Source: GCA-002793235 sp965267355 (GTDB taxonomy: Bacteria > Bacteroidota > Bacteroidia > Flavobacteriales_E > Vicingaceae). From it: 64,000 nt of DNA. Below, piece after piece: positions 62,884 through 64,000 of this stretch. The stretch's first letter is position 1; every line of letters starts with the position of its first letter. The notes beneath the pieces were generated by a model that saw only the letters and a list, made by a program, of their open reading frames with translations, searched no databases and was not told the origin of the DNA. The stretch covers positions 2,970,109 to 3,034,108 of the forward strand of contig OZ253956.1 in assembly GCA_965267355.1 (NCBI GenBank), in the 5' to 3' direction. Made by a program: the position numbers and the translations under genes.

Positions 62884-63915
62884 ATGCAAGTAAATTTAGC
62901 ATATAAAAAAAGTTATTTTGGGAATTCATCCGGCTCTGCTAAGTATAGATGGGGGTTTAATGGTATGGAGAAGGATGATGTAATAAAAGGTAATGGAAAT
63001 AGTTACACCTCATTTTATAGACAATATGATCCAAGATTAGGAAGATGGTTTACAATTGATCCTGAGATTGGTTATATGCCTTGGCAAAGCCCATATGTCT
63101 CAATGGATAATAATCCTATTTATCATAATGACCCTTTTGGAAATTGTACGGATTGTCCTAAGAAAATTTCTGAGTACGATGAGGGTACCGTCAGAACAGC
63201 AGCTAATTTATTCAAGAAGAATATTACTGATGAAGGAATAGAAGCTAAGGATTTTGATTTTAATAAACTTGATGTCTCTGCACAAGAAGAAATTACTGAT
63301 GCTATTAAAACTAATCCAGATGTTAGGGGTGCATTTAATCTTATGGTAAAGCAACAACAATATTTGGAAACACATCAAGGAAAGAACCCGGCTTATGCTA
63401 ATTTCATTGATGATTTAATGAAAAATATAAGCACAGTTGGTGATTTTAACGCTGTTGCAGAATTACGAGAGAGTTTAAAGGGAAGATTACAAGGTGAAAT
63501 AATGATGAAAATTTTCAGCGTTGAAAATGTAGGAACTATTTTAGCCCTATGGAGTCCTTCTGGAAAGTTTAAACGTGTTAGAGGTAAATCATTTGGATCT
63601 AAAAATATATCATTAATTCGTTCAGCATATGTTAAAAATGTGAATGGTTTAGCTGCATTAGGGAAAACATTATTAAAAAAAGGAGTATCAAAAGAAATGA
63701 CAGCAAGAATATTACATGCTCAGAGGAGATATTTAGGTAAAGTTTTTAAAGATGCAACACCACCAGACATGCTTAAAAAGATTTTTGATAGAAATCTTCG
63801 TAAGTATGGTGATAAATGGGGTCCAAGTATAGAGTTTTTAAGAAAGCAAGGTAAGACTTGGGAAGAAATAATCGAAAGCTCATCAAGGGCAGGAGGAAAA
63901 GATTTAGGGTTTTAG
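62884..63915 (+). CDS. Orphan RHS tip cassette E, predicted cytoplasmic-acting toxin
   Basis: A 343-residue protein without a signal (MQVNLAYKKSYFGNSSGSAK). The RHS core continues (YRWGFNGMEKDDVIKGNGNS; RQYDPRLGRWFTIDPEIGYM; MDNNPIYHNDPFGNCTDC). The tip is helical to about residue 230, then turns basic (FKRVRGKSFGSKNISLIRSA; MTARILHAQRRYLGKVFKDA). It ends in a compact motif, RKYGDKWGPSIEFLRKQGKT then WEEIIESSSRAGGKDLGF. The basic terminal domain without hydrophobic segments suggests a nuclease-type toxin rather than a pore, but I do not assign a family. A gene begins 10 bases downstream. Confidence 0.68.
   Translation: MQVNLAYKKSYFGNSSGSAKYRWGFNGMEKDDVIKGNGNSYTSFYRQYDPRLGRWFTIDPEIGYMPWQSPYVSMDNNPIYHNDPFGNCTDCPKKISEYDEGTVRTAANLFKKNITDEGIEAKDFDFNKLDVSAQEEITDAIKTNPDVRGAFNLMVKQQQYLETHQGKNPAYANFIDDLMKNISTVGDFNAVAELRESLKGRLQGEIMMKIFSVENVGTILALWSPSGKFKRVRGKSFGSKNISLIRSAYVKNVNGLAALGKTLLKKGVSKEMTARILHAQRRYLGKVFKDATPPDMLKKIFDRNLRKYGDKWGPSIEFLRKQGKTWEEIIESSSRAGGKDLGF
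62923..62957 (+). repeat. RHS core DNA repeat, copy E
   Basis: Identical to copy A over 35 bases, then diverging at once (TTTAATGG against TTCAACGG). It lies 39 bases after the ATG of cassette E, the same distance as in cassette B. Confidence 0.9.
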
Positions 63916-63924
63916 ATTGCTATT

Positions 63925-64000
63925 ATGGACGGAATAATTATAAAATCATTTGAAGAGTTTAATTCAAGGCTTTTATTTGATACAGAGAATTTTAAAATGA
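63925..64000 (+). CDS. Start of a gene after cassette E, candidate immunity protein (cut by window edge)
   Basis: ATG at 63925 opens MDGIIIKSFEEFNSRLLFDT then ENFKM to the end of the window. It has no signal peptide, which fits a cytoplasmic immunity protein for a nuclease-type tip. Too short for family assignment. Confidence 0.45.
   Translation, partial: MDGIIIKSFEEFNSRLLFDTENFKM

Noticed and set aside
54733..62957. CRISPR-like array from the repeated core units
   Set aside because: The repeats are coding, spaced by 1.7-4.5 kb, and part of RHS genes; there are no spacers or cas genes.

Overview
The window is AT-rich chromosomal DNA from a member of the Bacteroidota, most likely Flavobacteriales. 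Supporting signs are type IX secretion (T9SS) markers (a gliding-type C-terminal sorting domain, PorP/SprF, a PorE-like protein), a TonB receptor with a carboxypeptidase-like N-terminal domain, DUF4856 and imelysin lipoproteins, few Shine-Dalgarno sites, and promoters of the TTG-N20-TAnnTTTG type. The exact genus cannot be read from the sequence.

Layout. (1) 1-2.8 kb, minus strand: a probable iron/haem lipoprotein operon (DUF4856, haem-binding CxxCH protein, imelysin cut by the window edge). (2) 2.9-4.6 kb, minus: a membrane fatty-acid hydroxylase/sterol desaturase and a LuxR-type response regulator with a degenerate receiver. (3) 4.7-13.2 kb, plus: a T9SS locus with a large secreted SBBP/PKD protein, PorP/SprF, a TPR/PD40/OmpA-like protein and a propeller lipoprotein. 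(4) 13.2-16.7 kb, minus: an M16 peptidase pair, one active and one lacking the zinc motif. (5) 17.0-19.5 kb: a TonB-dependent receptor, followed by a YhbP-like protein on the minus strand. (6) 20.0-23.2 kb: the thrS-infC-rpmI-rplT translation operon, with infC apparently starting at AUA. (7) 23.3-26.6 kb, minus: sulfotransferase, RNase Y, a 6S RNA gene, zapA and a small coiled-coil protein. (8) 26.8-28.9 kb: an M23 peptidase and a small unknown protein.

(9) 29.1-64 kb is the accessory part of greatest interest: one long, tightly packed plus-strand series. It runs from a predicted outer-membrane barrel, through a Fn3/TANFOR-like exported protein, a Skp/OmpH-like periplasmic coiled coil and a lipoprotein, to two exported proteins that look like the halves of one giant SpvB/RHS-type protein. 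A small exported protein and a 4387-residue exported RHS protein with a C-terminal variable tip follow. Behind this gene lie at least four further RHS tip cassettes. Three begin with a short leader followed by the same ~35-base core sequence found in the big gene. Each tip is followed by small genes that look like immunity proteins, some overlapping and some decayed. I read this as a polymorphic toxin locus: a fixed export/encapsulation module followed by an array of alternative toxin tips and immunity genes, able to exchange by recombination at the shared core. The first five genes (29.1-33.9 kb) are a candidate dedicated periplasm/outer-membrane assembly apparatus. That link is inferred from synteny, not shown.

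No tRNA, rRNA, CRISPR array, insertion sequence or phage gene was recognised. Intergenic stretches not listed are short (under about 200 bases) and show nothing I can support.
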